Origin: Medicago truncatula
Taxonomy: Eukaryota > Streptophyta > Magnoliopsida > Fabales > Fabaceae
Length of the DNA stretch: 64,000 nt
Assembly (NCBI RefSeq): GCF_003473485.1
Contig: NC_053049.1
Location: 11,098,001 to 11,162,000 of the forward strand
Direction: 5' to 3'
In this document: positions 1 through 14,785 of the stretch, piece by piece
How the letters are laid out: each line of letters opens with the position of its first letter
Numbering within the stretch: position 1 is the first letter of the stretch
The notes under the pieces: model-generated
Told to the model about the DNA's origin: nothing
The model's input: only the letters and a program-made list of their open reading frames with translations
The model's database searches: none
Position numbers and translations under genes: made by a program

Positions 1-600
1 GTTTATTTTCCTACTCAAGTCGTTTCTCTCGCGCTCTAATTTTTTTCTTCAAAATACCCTTTGTTTAGATTTTTTAATCTGAAAAATGTTTCGGCTTATA
101 TAATATGAAGTGTGTAAAAATTGAAGGTAGTCATAGAACTATGTTGATACTTGATTATAGTTTGTAAAAATATTGTTCAAAATGTAGAATCTAAATCTTT
201 TACGAAACTTCTGCATATATAATTTGAAATGTTTCAAACTCTCTCGTAATACCATGCTAGAAGCAAATCAAAGTGTAAAAATATGCATATTTTGGATTTT
301 TAAAGTTGAACGTTTGATACAATTAGGATTTTACAATCCAAATTGTGTCAGCAATATAACAAGACAATTGTGTTTTGGTTGATACCTTTGTTTTTGCAAA
401 ATGACAAATCGGGATTGATTTAAACATGCATTCAATCAAATTACAAGCAAATACTTTTAGATAAACGATATGAAATAACATAATTTAGACACGTGTTGTA
501 CAAAGTAACACCACTATCCACATGTTACATCAAAATATTCTAACACAAATTAAAAACATCAATTGTTTAAATGTTACATCAATAACATAAAACTATTAGG
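1..600. other. AT-rich intergenic stretch
   Basis: No open frame, repeat terminus or RNA gene could be recognised. The composition is strongly AT-rich, as in the other intergenic stretches of this window. Confidence 0.6.
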
Positions 601-604
601 TATC

Positions 605-1060
605 CCTAGCGCTCCTATCTCCACTATAGTGCCTACGACGATAAATCCGACCACCCTAAACCTCTTGCAAAACATCATTTTGTGCTCTCTTGCTCCACCA
701 CACTAGCCCCATGATGGCTAAGACATGGCCTCTGATGCGCCATAACCTTCTGGTCATGTCTAGCTACTGATGATCTATGCGCTCCTCGACAACAATCTCA
801 TCAAGGGTCACATGCCCAGGTGGCCTCGAGATACGCATATCCTCCAACAGAATTATGATGTATGGATGTGAAATGACAATAAACCATGTCATGCATCCAA
901 CAGTTATCTCTACACCAGTCGAAGTAAGCAAGCCCAAATCATGTGATGCAATTACATAGTTAAGATATTGTCTGCATGTAATGCCAAATGATTCGTTGTG
1001 TGGTCGTCAGATAATCTGCAATGTCATATGGATGTGTGGGAATTTAAAAAGGTCAGACTA
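605..1060 (-). pseudogene. Decayed plant-mobile-domain (MAIN-like) fragment
   Basis: On the minus strand, roughly 1010 down to 610, a broken frame reads a segment containing WFIVISHPYI, then a Pro/Arg-rich RPPGHVTLDE stretch and a Trp/Arg-rich tail. The order aromatic-(I/V)-SHP followed by a proline-rich PP linker is what I know from the C-terminal part of plant mobile domain / MAIN-like proteins, which occur both as host genes and inside transposons. In-frame stops (one near the TGATGATCTA region at about 770, others near 700) and the lack of a start show it is not functional. The GC content is higher than in the flanks, which supports a coding origin. It is probably a remnant of a transposon. 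The family assignment is inference from a short motif. Confidence 0.4.
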
Positions 1061-2097
1061 TACTTAAAATAAAATAAAAACATTTGATAGGTTAATAAAT
1101 CACTCCTAAACTATAACTTTTTAAATTAGGTTGACCTATTTTAGCAAAATCCGACTCTATGCGACCTATTCCTACCCATATGCTCCAATGACCGTAATTA
1201 GCAATAACTATTCGATGATCCTTAACGATTTATAGCAGTAATTATTTTATCATCACGATCGATGGTCACAGTCCTCCGACTACATTTTTGAATATTCATA
1301 TTAAATAGTAATCAACCATGAAGAAGATGTTAAGAATTATAATTTCTTAAAAAAAAGAATTGTAGTTAAAAAAATAATTATCGATAACAATATATAAGAA
1401 ATATAAAAAAATGGTTAAATTTTTATTATTTCAACTATAATCTTATACAAATTTATTTTTAAGAGTGATATGTTATAGATGTTATTAAAAATGAATAATA
1501 AATTTTATTATATTTGTTTTATTATTATTAAAAGTTAGAAAAATTTTGTTACAATTTAAAAGGCACAAACCTCATTTTATATAATTTTAATTAAAAAAAT
1601 GTCATAAAAAAATGGTTTATTGAATAAAAAAAGAGGAAGAGACGGACAGAAGTAAATAGTTGTCCAAAAACTATTTCATATTTTTTTTAAAATGTTAAAA
1701 AATATACGGACGGTTTCCTCTTGCAAAAATAAATAAACGGACGGCTCAAAAATGACTTGTCAGATAGCATGAAGCCAAAAGCGACGTTGACGTAAACAAA
1801 TTTTAATTTTCTCTTTTGAGAGGAGATTTTAATTTTTTGATTATGCTATTTACACGCTTTCAAAATCAATTTCGCATTCTCTAAAAAAAAAAATCAATTT
1901 CGTGTTAATATTTTAATCAATAAAGACCAAAAAAAATATTTATTAATTAATTAATAGTCCGCGTAAAACATCAAGTGGTTTGGAAAAGAAAAAAATTGAG
2001 AAAAATGAAGTTTCTTAGCACTGAACCACGGCGTTATAATTAACGAGTAAAAAAACAAAAAGGTACACAATTCCACAACGGACAAATAAAAAACCCC
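1061..2097. other. AT-rich upstream region of BPS1
   Basis: Very AT-rich, with homopolymer A/T runs and no coding potential. It includes a short GACGGACAG/ATACGGACGGTT/AAACGGACGG cluster at about 1640-1745 whose meaning is unclear. It ends in the presumed BPS1 promoter. Confidence 0.5.
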
Positions 2098-2103
2098 CAC
2101 GTG
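2098..2103. promoter_or_regulatory. G-box (CACGTG) upstream of BPS1
   Basis: A perfect palindromic CACGTG followed by TC (CACGTGTC, ABRE/G-box type) lies about 190 bp before the donor site of the leader intron, within the likely proximal promoter. bZIP and bHLH factors bind this core. Use here is inferred from position only. Confidence 0.4.
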
Positions 2104-2288
2104 TCCTCCCGTAATCTAAAAACCCTTCAAACCCCGTTACTTTATCAAAACCATCCTTCTTATCTTCAACAAAAATCAACACCTTCACCAACCACCACAG
2201 ATTATTCTAAACGCTTCAAACAAACCCAAATTTCTTTAGACACCAAATTTATCTCTAACCTTTTCCCTTTCTGATCCTCTCATCTGAG

Positions 2289-3647
2289 GTATAAACAACT
2301 TCTCTTTCATTCTATGTTTTCTTGTTTATGAATGATTAATTGATTTTTTAGTTTTTTTTTTATATTTATTTTTGTGAATTGATTTGATGATTTATGATGT
2401 TTTTTGGTTTAATTGTTTATTATTCGACGATCTTACTGTGGTTGATCAGATTTATATGGTTTGACTTTTCTTGTATTTTGCTTTTGATTAGATTGTGTAA
2501 ATTTTATGGCTGATTTTTATTTTGTTTATTTTAATTTGTTGATTCTATACATGCTTGAATTTGAGTTTTATTGTTTAAAGTTATGCTTTTTTTGGTTTTT
2601 TTAGTAGATTGATTTTTTGGTTTTAGATCTGAAAAGGGTTTTGGGAAAATTGAAGGTCAACGGATTATTCTTTTATGGATCTTGTGTTTTGCTTCTTATT
2701 ATTGTTGTTGTTGTTGATGATGATGATATTGTTATTGATGATGATGTTCTTTTGAAATCAATAATCAAGGTAATGGTTCCTGAAGTGGTTGATTTTTTAT
2801 TACTTTGTGGGTTTTTATTAAGGTTGTGTGTGTTGTGTTTCAGTTTTTTAGAAGAACCAAACTGAATTGAAATAAACTGCTGAGAATATGGTACCTAAAA
2901 TCAATCTGAACTTGTTTCATTATATTCATGACCTTGACTGGATTTTTGGTTTGAAACTGGTAATTAGCATGAACAACAATTAACAGTGTGTTTCGGAACA
3001 TGTCTTACACTTTTTAATGCTCTAAAGTGTAATAGCATGTGTCTGTATGCAGGGCCGTTCCTTGGCAAAGCAAGGAGCTCTATGGAGCTGGGCCTCCGAT
3101 TTATGGGGGCCTCAAATATTTGTAGGGATAAGGGTATAATTGTTGGGGTGTAGGATAAAAAAATAACACTTTTATTTACGACAGAATCTGTCACTAAATG
3201 CTCATATATTTAACTATAACTTAATTATTTATCACTATAAGTGGTGTTAGATTTTTTTTTAATTTTTTTTTAACGAAAATTGTCAAGATTACAACCGGGC
3301 CTCTAAATTGTCAGGAACGGCCCTGTCTGTATGCTCTAGTGAACTGGTTATAGGTGACAAAACAAACATACCATAAGAATGTTTTTGCTTCAAGCAACTA
3401 TGGATTTGGTTTGGTTAGATTTGCTTGTTTATTTTGATGTTAAAAAGAGCTGGGTTAAAGAACTTTCAATAAGATTGGTTTTAAGTTTTGTTTGGATTTG
3501 ATATTTCAGTTTGTAGTTTAGAAATTAAGTTCACTGCATACAGGTTTTGTTGGAAACTGTTGTTTTGCCATGATTTACTATCAATCTGTATGTTTTTCGG
3601 AATTTTGTAATTGCAAGGTATCTTACCATCTAATTTTGCTGATGCAG
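2289..3647 (+). other. BPS1 5'-UTR leader intron
   Basis: The donor is GAG|GTATAA at 2289 and the acceptor GATGCAG ends at 3647, only 3 bp before the BPS1 start codon. The interior is T-rich with pyrimidine-rich 3' sequence, as in plant introns. Long leader introns often enhance expression. Here it holds a poly-GAT/GTT coding-like stretch at 2617-2865 that I do not consider a gene, plus the hAT MITE. Inferred from splice signals without transcript data. Confidence 0.6.
3050..3325. mobile_element. hAT-type MITE, 276 bp, in BPS1 leader intron
   Basis: The ends are a perfect 13-bp terminal inverted repeat (CAGGGCCGTTCCT ... AGGAACGGCCCTG). The element is flanked on both sides by an identical 8-bp target site duplication TCTGTATG (3042-3049 and 3326-3333). 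An 8-bp duplication with CAGGG-type ends is the signature of the hAT superfamily. There is no transposase, so it is non-autonomous. It sits inside the 5' leader intron of BPS1 and is removed with it. The perfect TIR and TSD suggest a recent insertion. Confidence 0.9.
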
Positions 3648-3650
3648 TAA

Positions 3651-4727
3651 ATGAGTCGTTCACAGGATCCACACCCAAACCGTTCTTTCTTCCCTTTCGG
3701 AAATCCTTTTCGGACAAAGTCACATAAAGGCGGCTCTCACATGTCCCCACAGTTACTTGCAGTACTACATGGTTTCGAGGCAACATTAGCAGAGAGGCTA
3801 AGGAAGCTTATGCCCAAGAGCAAGGATGAAATCCTTAGCTTGGCTTGGATGACTTTGGCTATGAAGTCACTTTGTGAAACTCATAATGACATACGTACCC
3901 TTATAACTGATCTTGAGCTACCAGTGAGTGTTTGGGATGACAAATGGGTTGATGTCTACTTTGACATAAGTACAAAGTTGCTAGACATTTGCAACATATT
4001 TAGTTCTGAGCTTTCACGTTTGAATCAAGGCAATCTTCCGCTTAAGTGTGCCTTGCACAATTTAGGTCCAGCCTCATCAAAGTCGTTTGTTCGGGCATGT
4101 TCCTTACTCGATGACTGGAGGCGCCACATTAATGCTAAGAACCCTAGAATTGAGAAATGTAGCACCATTCTAGATGGTCTTGTAGGATCACTTGATCTTC
4201 CTAAGGTTAAAAATTCTGCTAAAGGTAAGGCTTTGATGCAAGCTATGTATGGAGTCAAGGTGGAGACCGCATTTGTCTGCAGTGTGTTTTCTGCAGCATT
4301 CTCTGGCTCTTCAAAGAAGTTGCTAGACTTGGACGTGCCTGACATGCATTCATGGGCGCCTGCTTTTATAAGCTTACAGAATCTTGTAAATGAGGAAATT
4401 AGAGTTAGGTTATCTGGTGGGAAATTTTCTGTATTGATCGAGTTGGAAGCTGTTGATGCTGTTGTGAAGGAGTTATATCCGACTATCCAAGGTGGTGTAA
4501 ATACCGAAGACAAAGTTGAGCAAGAATCGCATTTGAAGACTGTTGAGGAATTAGGTGTGGCTGCAGAGAAGCTTTCCCAAGGAATGGATCTCCTTGCAAA
4601 GGGAGTGGATGGTTTCTTCCAAGCAGTTTTGACTAGTCGTGACACTTTGCTATCGTCTCTGAGGTTTGGCAAAACTGTAAATGATCGTGTCGTTGGCCGA
4701 AACTTAGATCAGCAAGTAGTTTACTGA
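3651..4727 (+). CDS. BPS1: BPS1 (BYPASS1)-like protein
   Basis: A 358-aa protein uninterrupted in one exon. It closely resembles Arabidopsis BYPASS1 from memory: the N-terminal SFFPFGNPFRTK motif, then LLAVLHGFEATLAERLRKL, MPKSKDEILSL, MKSLCETHNDIRTLI and ELSRLNQGNLPL are family hallmarks. BPS1 proteins prevent production of a root-derived mobile signal that arrests shoot growth. Their biochemical activity is not known. The family lacks clear enzyme motifs. The start is chosen because it opens the conserved MSRSQDP N-terminus directly after a splice acceptor. A leader exon (about 2170-2288) and a 5'-UTR intron (2289-3647, GT...GCAG) are inferred from AG 3 bp before the ATG and a donor after CATCTGAG. 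The leader intron carries a hAT MITE. The 3' UTR follows to about 5000. The antisense frame over the gene is a shadow. Confidence 0.93.
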   Translation: MSRSQDPHPNRSFFPFGNPFRTKSHKGGSHMSPQLLAVLHGFEATLAERLRKLMPKSKDEILSLAWMTLAMKSLCETHNDIRTLITDLELPVSVWDDKWVDVYFDISTKLLDICNIFSSELSRLNQGNLPLKCALHNLGPASSKSFVRACSLLDDWRRHINAKNPRIEKCSTILDGLVGSLDLPKVKNSAKGKALMQAMYGVKVETAFVCSVFSAAFSGSSKKLLDLDVPDMHSWAPAFISLQNLVNEEIRVRLSGGKFSVLIELEAVDAVVKELYPTIQGGVNTEDKVEQESHLKTVEELGVAAEKLSQGMDLLAKGVDGFFQAVLTSRDTLLSSLRFGKTVNDRVVGRNLDQQVVY

Positions 4728-5969
4728 TAATAAACTAGTCTAATTCTGGTAGATGTCGATGTGTTGGGGGGATTTTCTGTTTGTATTCATAGTATTTGGT
4801 TTGTTATTTTTAAGGGTAGAATGGGTAGTAGATTTTATGGTTATGGCATGGTTGAGCGTAAATGTATATGTGTGAGTGGGGTGTTCTCTGTGATGTTGAA
4901 CAATATAAAATATATAAGAAGTTTTATTATGCCTACAATGTACCTTTTGATTTATTTTGCTCGTATGATCTTCATCTGCATACAAATGTTTATCTTGTGC
5001 TATACTTTTTGATCTCTTTGATTGAAAGATAAAGGAAGGAAACAGTTGATTCTCTCCCAGTTGGATGAGATGTGGTTGTTTGATTTTTTTTTTCTTAGGG
5101 TAATTTGAAGTTTAGCTCTGAATTAAGGTAAAATCTAACAAAAAATTGTTCCACTTAAAAATAAAACTCAATTCTTCCAATTTATAGGGCAAATTTATTA
5201 ACCATTTGAATTCAATTATTTATTTCAACTTAGTCTCTTAGTTACGAGAACTTCTTTCACCTAAGTTGTTTTTAAAAGATCACAAATGTTATAGAAGTAT
5301 GCTTATACTGTGCACCACTTGATCCATCAGTAACTTATATTACAAAGAGTTCTCATTAATTTTTGATACCTGGTCAACTTGTAGCAGCAAGAATAAAAAT
5401 GAGGAAGGCTTTTCTACCTTCTTCAATGATTGCTTTCACAAAAACAGAAATAATTGAAAAAACACAGTAATGGATTATGTTGCTTAACATTGTCTAATGG
5501 ATTAACTTGAAAAACAAGAGACAGAGTTGAATTTCTGAGAGTCAAGACTATCTAGGTGTGCTCCCAATCACTCTTAATTGTGCATGTAAATTCTTAAACA
5601 AACAATGTTCTTAGTTATTAGAGAGAAACTCAAGTATCACTTCATTATCTCTTCAACTCCAACCACCAAATCAACATTATATCCCTCTCTTAATTGTGTT
5701 ATCAGAGAGAAACTCTGAAAACAAAGTGTTTGGAGGGATGTCTGTGTTTTTCAGTGAAACCTTGAGAACGAGAACAGGTGAATGCAATTTTTCCTTAACA
5801 TACATTACTATGTCCAATCATATGTTATGAAACATCAATACCTTGATTTTTCTCCCTTCTTTTGCCCTCAATTCTAAACATCATTATCTCTCTTATTTTC
5901 TTCAATTTTTGTCTAAAATCACTCTACCTTCCCATTCAAAAAGATAGAGGATCCTTGCCCTATATTTTT

Positions 5970-6110
5970 TTTGTCAAGTAACCTAGTGGCTAGAGAAATT
6001 CACCTTAAAGATGAATAAGTGGGGTGTTTAGGGTTCACACCTTGGCCCCTGCACAATATGTGCATTATCCCTTACCAAATGAGTTAAGCTCATATGACTC
6101 CTTATCCTAA
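5970..6110 (-). mobile_element. tRNA-derived SINE (body family with CTTGACAAAA tail)
   Basis: On the minus strand the element opens with an A-box-like GAGCTTAACTCATTTGGTA, has a degenerate B-box (GGTGTGAACCC) about 45 nt later, a body with CACTTATTCATCTTTAAGG, and ends CCACTAGGTTACTTGACAAAA. The same order occurs at 51186 and 45722. Pol III A/B-box spacing and an A-rich tail identify a SINE. Diverged, no TSD seen. Confidence 0.65.
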
Positions 6111-6384
6111 TTTTACACCCCACTTAATTGACTGATATCAGTATGTTGGAGTTTTTATAATGCTTAATTGCGTATTTTTAATGCATAGATCCATGTATTC
6201 ACATTATATTTGTTAACAATTTCATTGCCACAACCCCGGTGATTTCCGTCAAATAGCAACTAACTCAATTTTTTTCTTTCTTTACAAATACTAAACCAGT
6301 TTTTTATTCCTTAAAAATTGGTGAAGTGGGCATTCGTGATTTTTCGTGGGTGAAACTTGCCGTACTATATAGCATTACTGTTGT

Positions 6385-6470
6385 CATCGAGAGCTTAACT
6401 CAGTTAGTATGGACAATGCATAATATATGCAAGGTCCGGGGTTTGAACCCCGACCACAAAAAAAAAAGAA
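6385..6470 (+). mobile_element. Short tRNA-derived SINE (about 85 bp)
   Basis: Contains GAGCTTAACTCAGTTAGTA (A box) and CCGGGGTTTGAACCCCG (B box), then CCAC and an A-run. It is nearly the same as the copy at 58166-58249 in the FRO gene. The tRNA-like region lacks an acceptor stem, so it is a retroposon, not a tRNA gene. Confidence 0.75.
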
Positions 6471-7443
6471 AACATCACAACAACAAACATAAAATTTTGA
6501 TCACCTTAAAATCTATGACGTATTAATTCATTAAAAGTATTACAAATACTTGAATGAATAATCTCTCAACAATAGCTTTAAAATACATATTGAACATTTG
6601 TTAACATGTAGGTTTCCATCAACGAGAACTCTTATCTTTTGACTTCGATTCTCTCTACAAATGGGAGAAGAGACAATTTCCGTCATCAGAATCACAACCT
6701 ATACAGAGGATGGTCACTTATGAGAGTTCTCAATATTCCGGAATAGATCATCAATAAGTGTCACTTGCATTTGAGCTCATCTCAAATAATTAGTTCCTAT
6801 ATAATTAGTTATATTATTAGCTTTTTTATCAAGAAAAATAATAATATTTCTTTAAAAAAATATTATCATTAGTTTCTTTTAATTTGATGAATAAGCAATT
6901 AAGATTCATACTTAATACAAAAAAATATCTACGTAATACTAATATAATATTGAAATACAAATAAAAAGAACATCCAATATTATAATATTCCAACATGTAT
7001 TATTTTCGAATGCTATAATCAATGCACATGCATTTCACAAAGGAAAACAAAATGGAAAAGAGAATCCAAGCACTGTAGTTTCTAATTTTGCAAAGATGAT
7101 AGTTAGGTTCATGCATTTGATTGAACTTTCCTAAGAAATCACGAGGAAATCCAATGTGAGAATTTTCCAGGAAAGTGATAAAATTAGATCCATGGTTTGT
7201 TTATTTACGTGTTGGAATTGTCAAACCGTCGTTTAGCAAGGAGAAAATCTCTCTCATTTTCATTTTATAGTCACATACTAACGTTTAAGTTTAATTCCCC
7301 TAAAAATTTACCTAACAAGTTCTTTTTTTATTATTAACTAATCCGTTTGATACGCTTTTTCTACTACGATAACGTATGTATCACCCATACATGAAGGTAA
7401 GTCATAGAATATACTATGAAAGATTGGGAAATTCTTCCTTTAT

Positions 7444-7520
7444 AAATGGTTTTTTTTTTTTTTTTTTTGTGTTAGGGTTTGAATCTGAACCTTACCAACT
7501 GAGCTAAGCGGACTTTGAAA
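7444..7520 (-). mobile_element. Degraded SINE head (minus strand)
   Basis: A poly(T) run of about 18 is followed by GGGTTTGAATCTGAACC (B-box-like) and TTACCAACTGAGCTAAGC, the reverse complement of an A box. Read on the minus strand this is a tRNA-like head with an A-rich tail. Confidence 0.55.
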
Positions 7521-8921
7521 ATGGTCTTTGAAAAATACATATACTTTCTATTTGTCTAAAATTCAAATTGATCTTTTGTCTAGAGACTAGAAAGAATTAA
7601 CATGCATGATGCACGGTCGCACCCAAAATAGTAAGCATATGCTATTTTTTTCTACGAAATTTGGTTTAACTTGATTTGCCTTGTTTCATGTGGACCATAA
7701 TTTAAAGTTGTAATTTTGTTAAGTTTGTTGACTGGTTATTTTTTCATACTAAAGTATCCTCACGCCACGCGTACGATAGAGGCTAAATAAATGATAATGT
7801 CCAAGAAGGACACCATGTTGAATTTTTGACTGGACTTAAAAGGGAATTTTTACATGACATAAATATGGTATGAACCAAGGGAATAATACGTGGTACTAGT
7901 AAGTTAGAACAATAATCATGAGATGATTTTTATGGTTCATTCTTGTGCTGTTGACATTTTACATTTAATTCTGTGCAACTATATAAATTATAATCATGAA
8001 ATTAATGATGGTGTCAATTAGACAAAAGTATCAAGAGCATCACATAATTTTCAAAGGACCATCATGACACAACAAGAGCTTAAGGACAGCATATATTTCC
8101 AAGACTTGACCTCTGGAATTTTTTGGTATGCTTTTGGACTGCATTCTAGGAAGTTTCTATTCAAATGACCAATTTTGGGACAGGATTGGAAAAAACGAAT
8201 AGAAACATAAGACAAAGAAAAAAACGAAGACTGACTAAGAAACATAAGGAAAAACAGATTTTGACTGAAACAAAAAATGAATATTGACTGCAAAATTTGT
8301 TGACTATGAATCACCATATTTTGCCCAACTAAAAAATACAAACAATAAGATAAAACCAATCCTATCCTAATTGTTCTAAGAAGGAGAAAGTTTTTTGTTA
8401 CTAGCAGTAGCTTTTACTATGGTGCTTCGTTGATTTGATTAGATATTGTAAGGGGTCTTGGGAAGTATCGAGAGCAACAATTTAGTTCATAAAATAAAAA
8501 AGGACACTGCATCTCGAGAAAATATTAGATAAACGAATCTTCTCTCTTGTATATTAAAGATTTAACTCAATTATAATCAACTTTAACCACTTACATTTGA
8601 AACCAACACATATTTTTAACCATTTTTCTAATTCATAAGAGAGTAGTATTTTCGTTTAATAAGAGAATGAATGTTAAAAATAAAATGTCTTTAACCTTTC
8701 TCTATAGAATAATAGAGTGTGTCTATAATAGAGAGAGAATGAAAGTTGGTAAATTCTATTTTTTTTTTAAAATGATCATTCCAAATAATCATTAATTTCG
8801 TACAAAATGTTTTGTGTGCTGATGTGTCATGGATATAAAATGCCACATATTAAGTTAACATGTCATGTCATATCCCATCACAAGTTAATAGAAACACCAA
8901 ATTGTTTTTAAAAAATATACG

Positions 8922-9045
8922 ATGTATGTTTGATATCAGAGTGGATATTTCAGAATCACTCCGATCATGATTTTCTAAAAATTACATTTCGTAGATTCTG
9001 CAAAATCAGGATGAATCATTGTGATTCTGATATACTCATCCTAAT
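8922..9045. repeat. Degenerate palindromic MITE relative (copy 1)
   Basis: ATGTTTGATATCAGAGTGGAT opens a segment with AGAATCACTCC, TAAAAATTACATTTCGTAG and ATCATTGTGATTCTGATA. The same word order occurs at 16750-16895 and, more loosely, at 18825-18945. The two clearest copies share imperfect inverted ends, so it is most likely an old MITE family. Confidence 0.45.
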
Positions 9046-9301
9046 AAGCTTATACTTATTTTGGTTATTTGCAGATTTCTTGGTACAATTTCAGGAAGCA
9101 AATCGACGATTTACCCACTCATAAAAGAAAAGATAAAAACATTGCAAGAAGAAACGAAATTGAGAGACAGCACACCAACGTTGAATTAAAAAAAGAAGAC
9201 AAGTGAAGAAGATGAGAAAAAAGTGAATTTGTTCACGAGTTGACACAAGCAAGCATATCCACTTGTTGTACTAAACCCTCTCATTCATAACTCATACCCC
9301 A

Positions 9302-9304
<3 letters not shown>

Positions 9305-9338
<34 letters not shown>
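9305..9338 (+). repeat. (CT)17 microsatellite in the MAP kinase leader
   Basis: An uninterrupted CT dinucleotide run about 145 bp before the MAP kinase start codon. Pyrimidine CT tracts are common in plant core promoters and 5' UTRs. It is likely polymorphic in length. Confidence 0.85.
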
Positions 9339-9339
<1 letters not shown>

Positions 9340-9481
9340 AGTTGAAATGTCAACAACAGCAGCAACCTTAAAGTCTTCTCCTTTTCTACTCTGAAACATC
9401 CTTTCTATATTGGGTCACTTCCTTTTCTTTCTTTTTTTATAAATTGAAAAAACTTCAACTTTGAAGAACAAGAAACAAGAC

Positions 9482-14142
<4,661 letters not shown>

Positions 14143-14367
14143 GATTTTTGTATTTACTCTTTGTATATGATTAGCAAGATATTTGATGACTAATTTATGA
14201 GTTAAGACGGTGCTCAAGAAGTTGCAGATCTCCATAAGATATGTAACATATTGGAAATACTGAAATTGTTGTAAGGTGTTTTTCATTTTAATCTCATCTC
14301 GGATTCTTATATAATCTTATGATGAGCATCATTTCTCAATGGTTTCAGCAGTCATCTTAATTTTTAA

Positions 14368-14558
14368 TACTTCTTCCATTATTTTGTATTTGTCCGTTTT
14401 GTAGAATAATTTTTGTTCCTATTTATTTGTCGTTTTCAAAGTTCAATGTAATATTAATTATTGTTTTGTCAATAATAATATTCTTAACACAATGTATTGG
14501 TTTTCTTGCTACGTCTAAATAACCTTAAAATGATAACTTAAAAGGAACGGAGGGAGTA
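14368..14558. mobile_element. Stowaway-like MITE (Tc1/mariner type)
   Basis: Left end TACTTCTTCCATTATTTTG, right end AAGGAACGGAGGGAGTA, flanked by TA on each side. The right end is the canonical Stowaway terminus (reverse complement TACTCCCTCCGTTCC). The left end is diverged. It lies just downstream of the MAP kinase gene. Confidence 0.75.
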
Positions 14559-14785
14559 TCAACATGTTAACACTTTGGGTCGTAGCAGCATATCAAGCCA
14601 TATCTTTCACTTGTAGAGAAGTAAAGAAAGTTGTTTCATTTCATAGCTATAATTTGACATTGTCATTGACATACAATACTTTGCTCAACTTGAGCAATGA
14701 TTTGCGAATAATATACGATAAAAGACTAACAGTAAATAAATAACTTAATGAGACATATTCATAAGAAATGACTCATGCATGTTTT

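Larger units (their letters stand above)
4990..9300. other. Intergenic region between BPS1 and the MAP kinase
   Basis: About 4.3 kb without a supported gene. It contains tRNA-derived SINE copies (annotated separately), a poly(T) tract at about 7450-7468, and AT-rich filler. Short open frames at 6326, 8051 and 8930 look random: no family resemblance and low-complexity composition. Confidence 0.6.

Noticed and set aside
2617..2865. 82-aa open frame in the BPS1 leader intron
   Set aside because: Val/Asp runs come from GTT/GAT low-complexity sequence, and it lies inside an intron between good splice sites.
4025..4672. 215-aa antisense frame across BPS1
   Set aside because: Exact shadow of the conserved BPS1 coding frame; no family resemblance.
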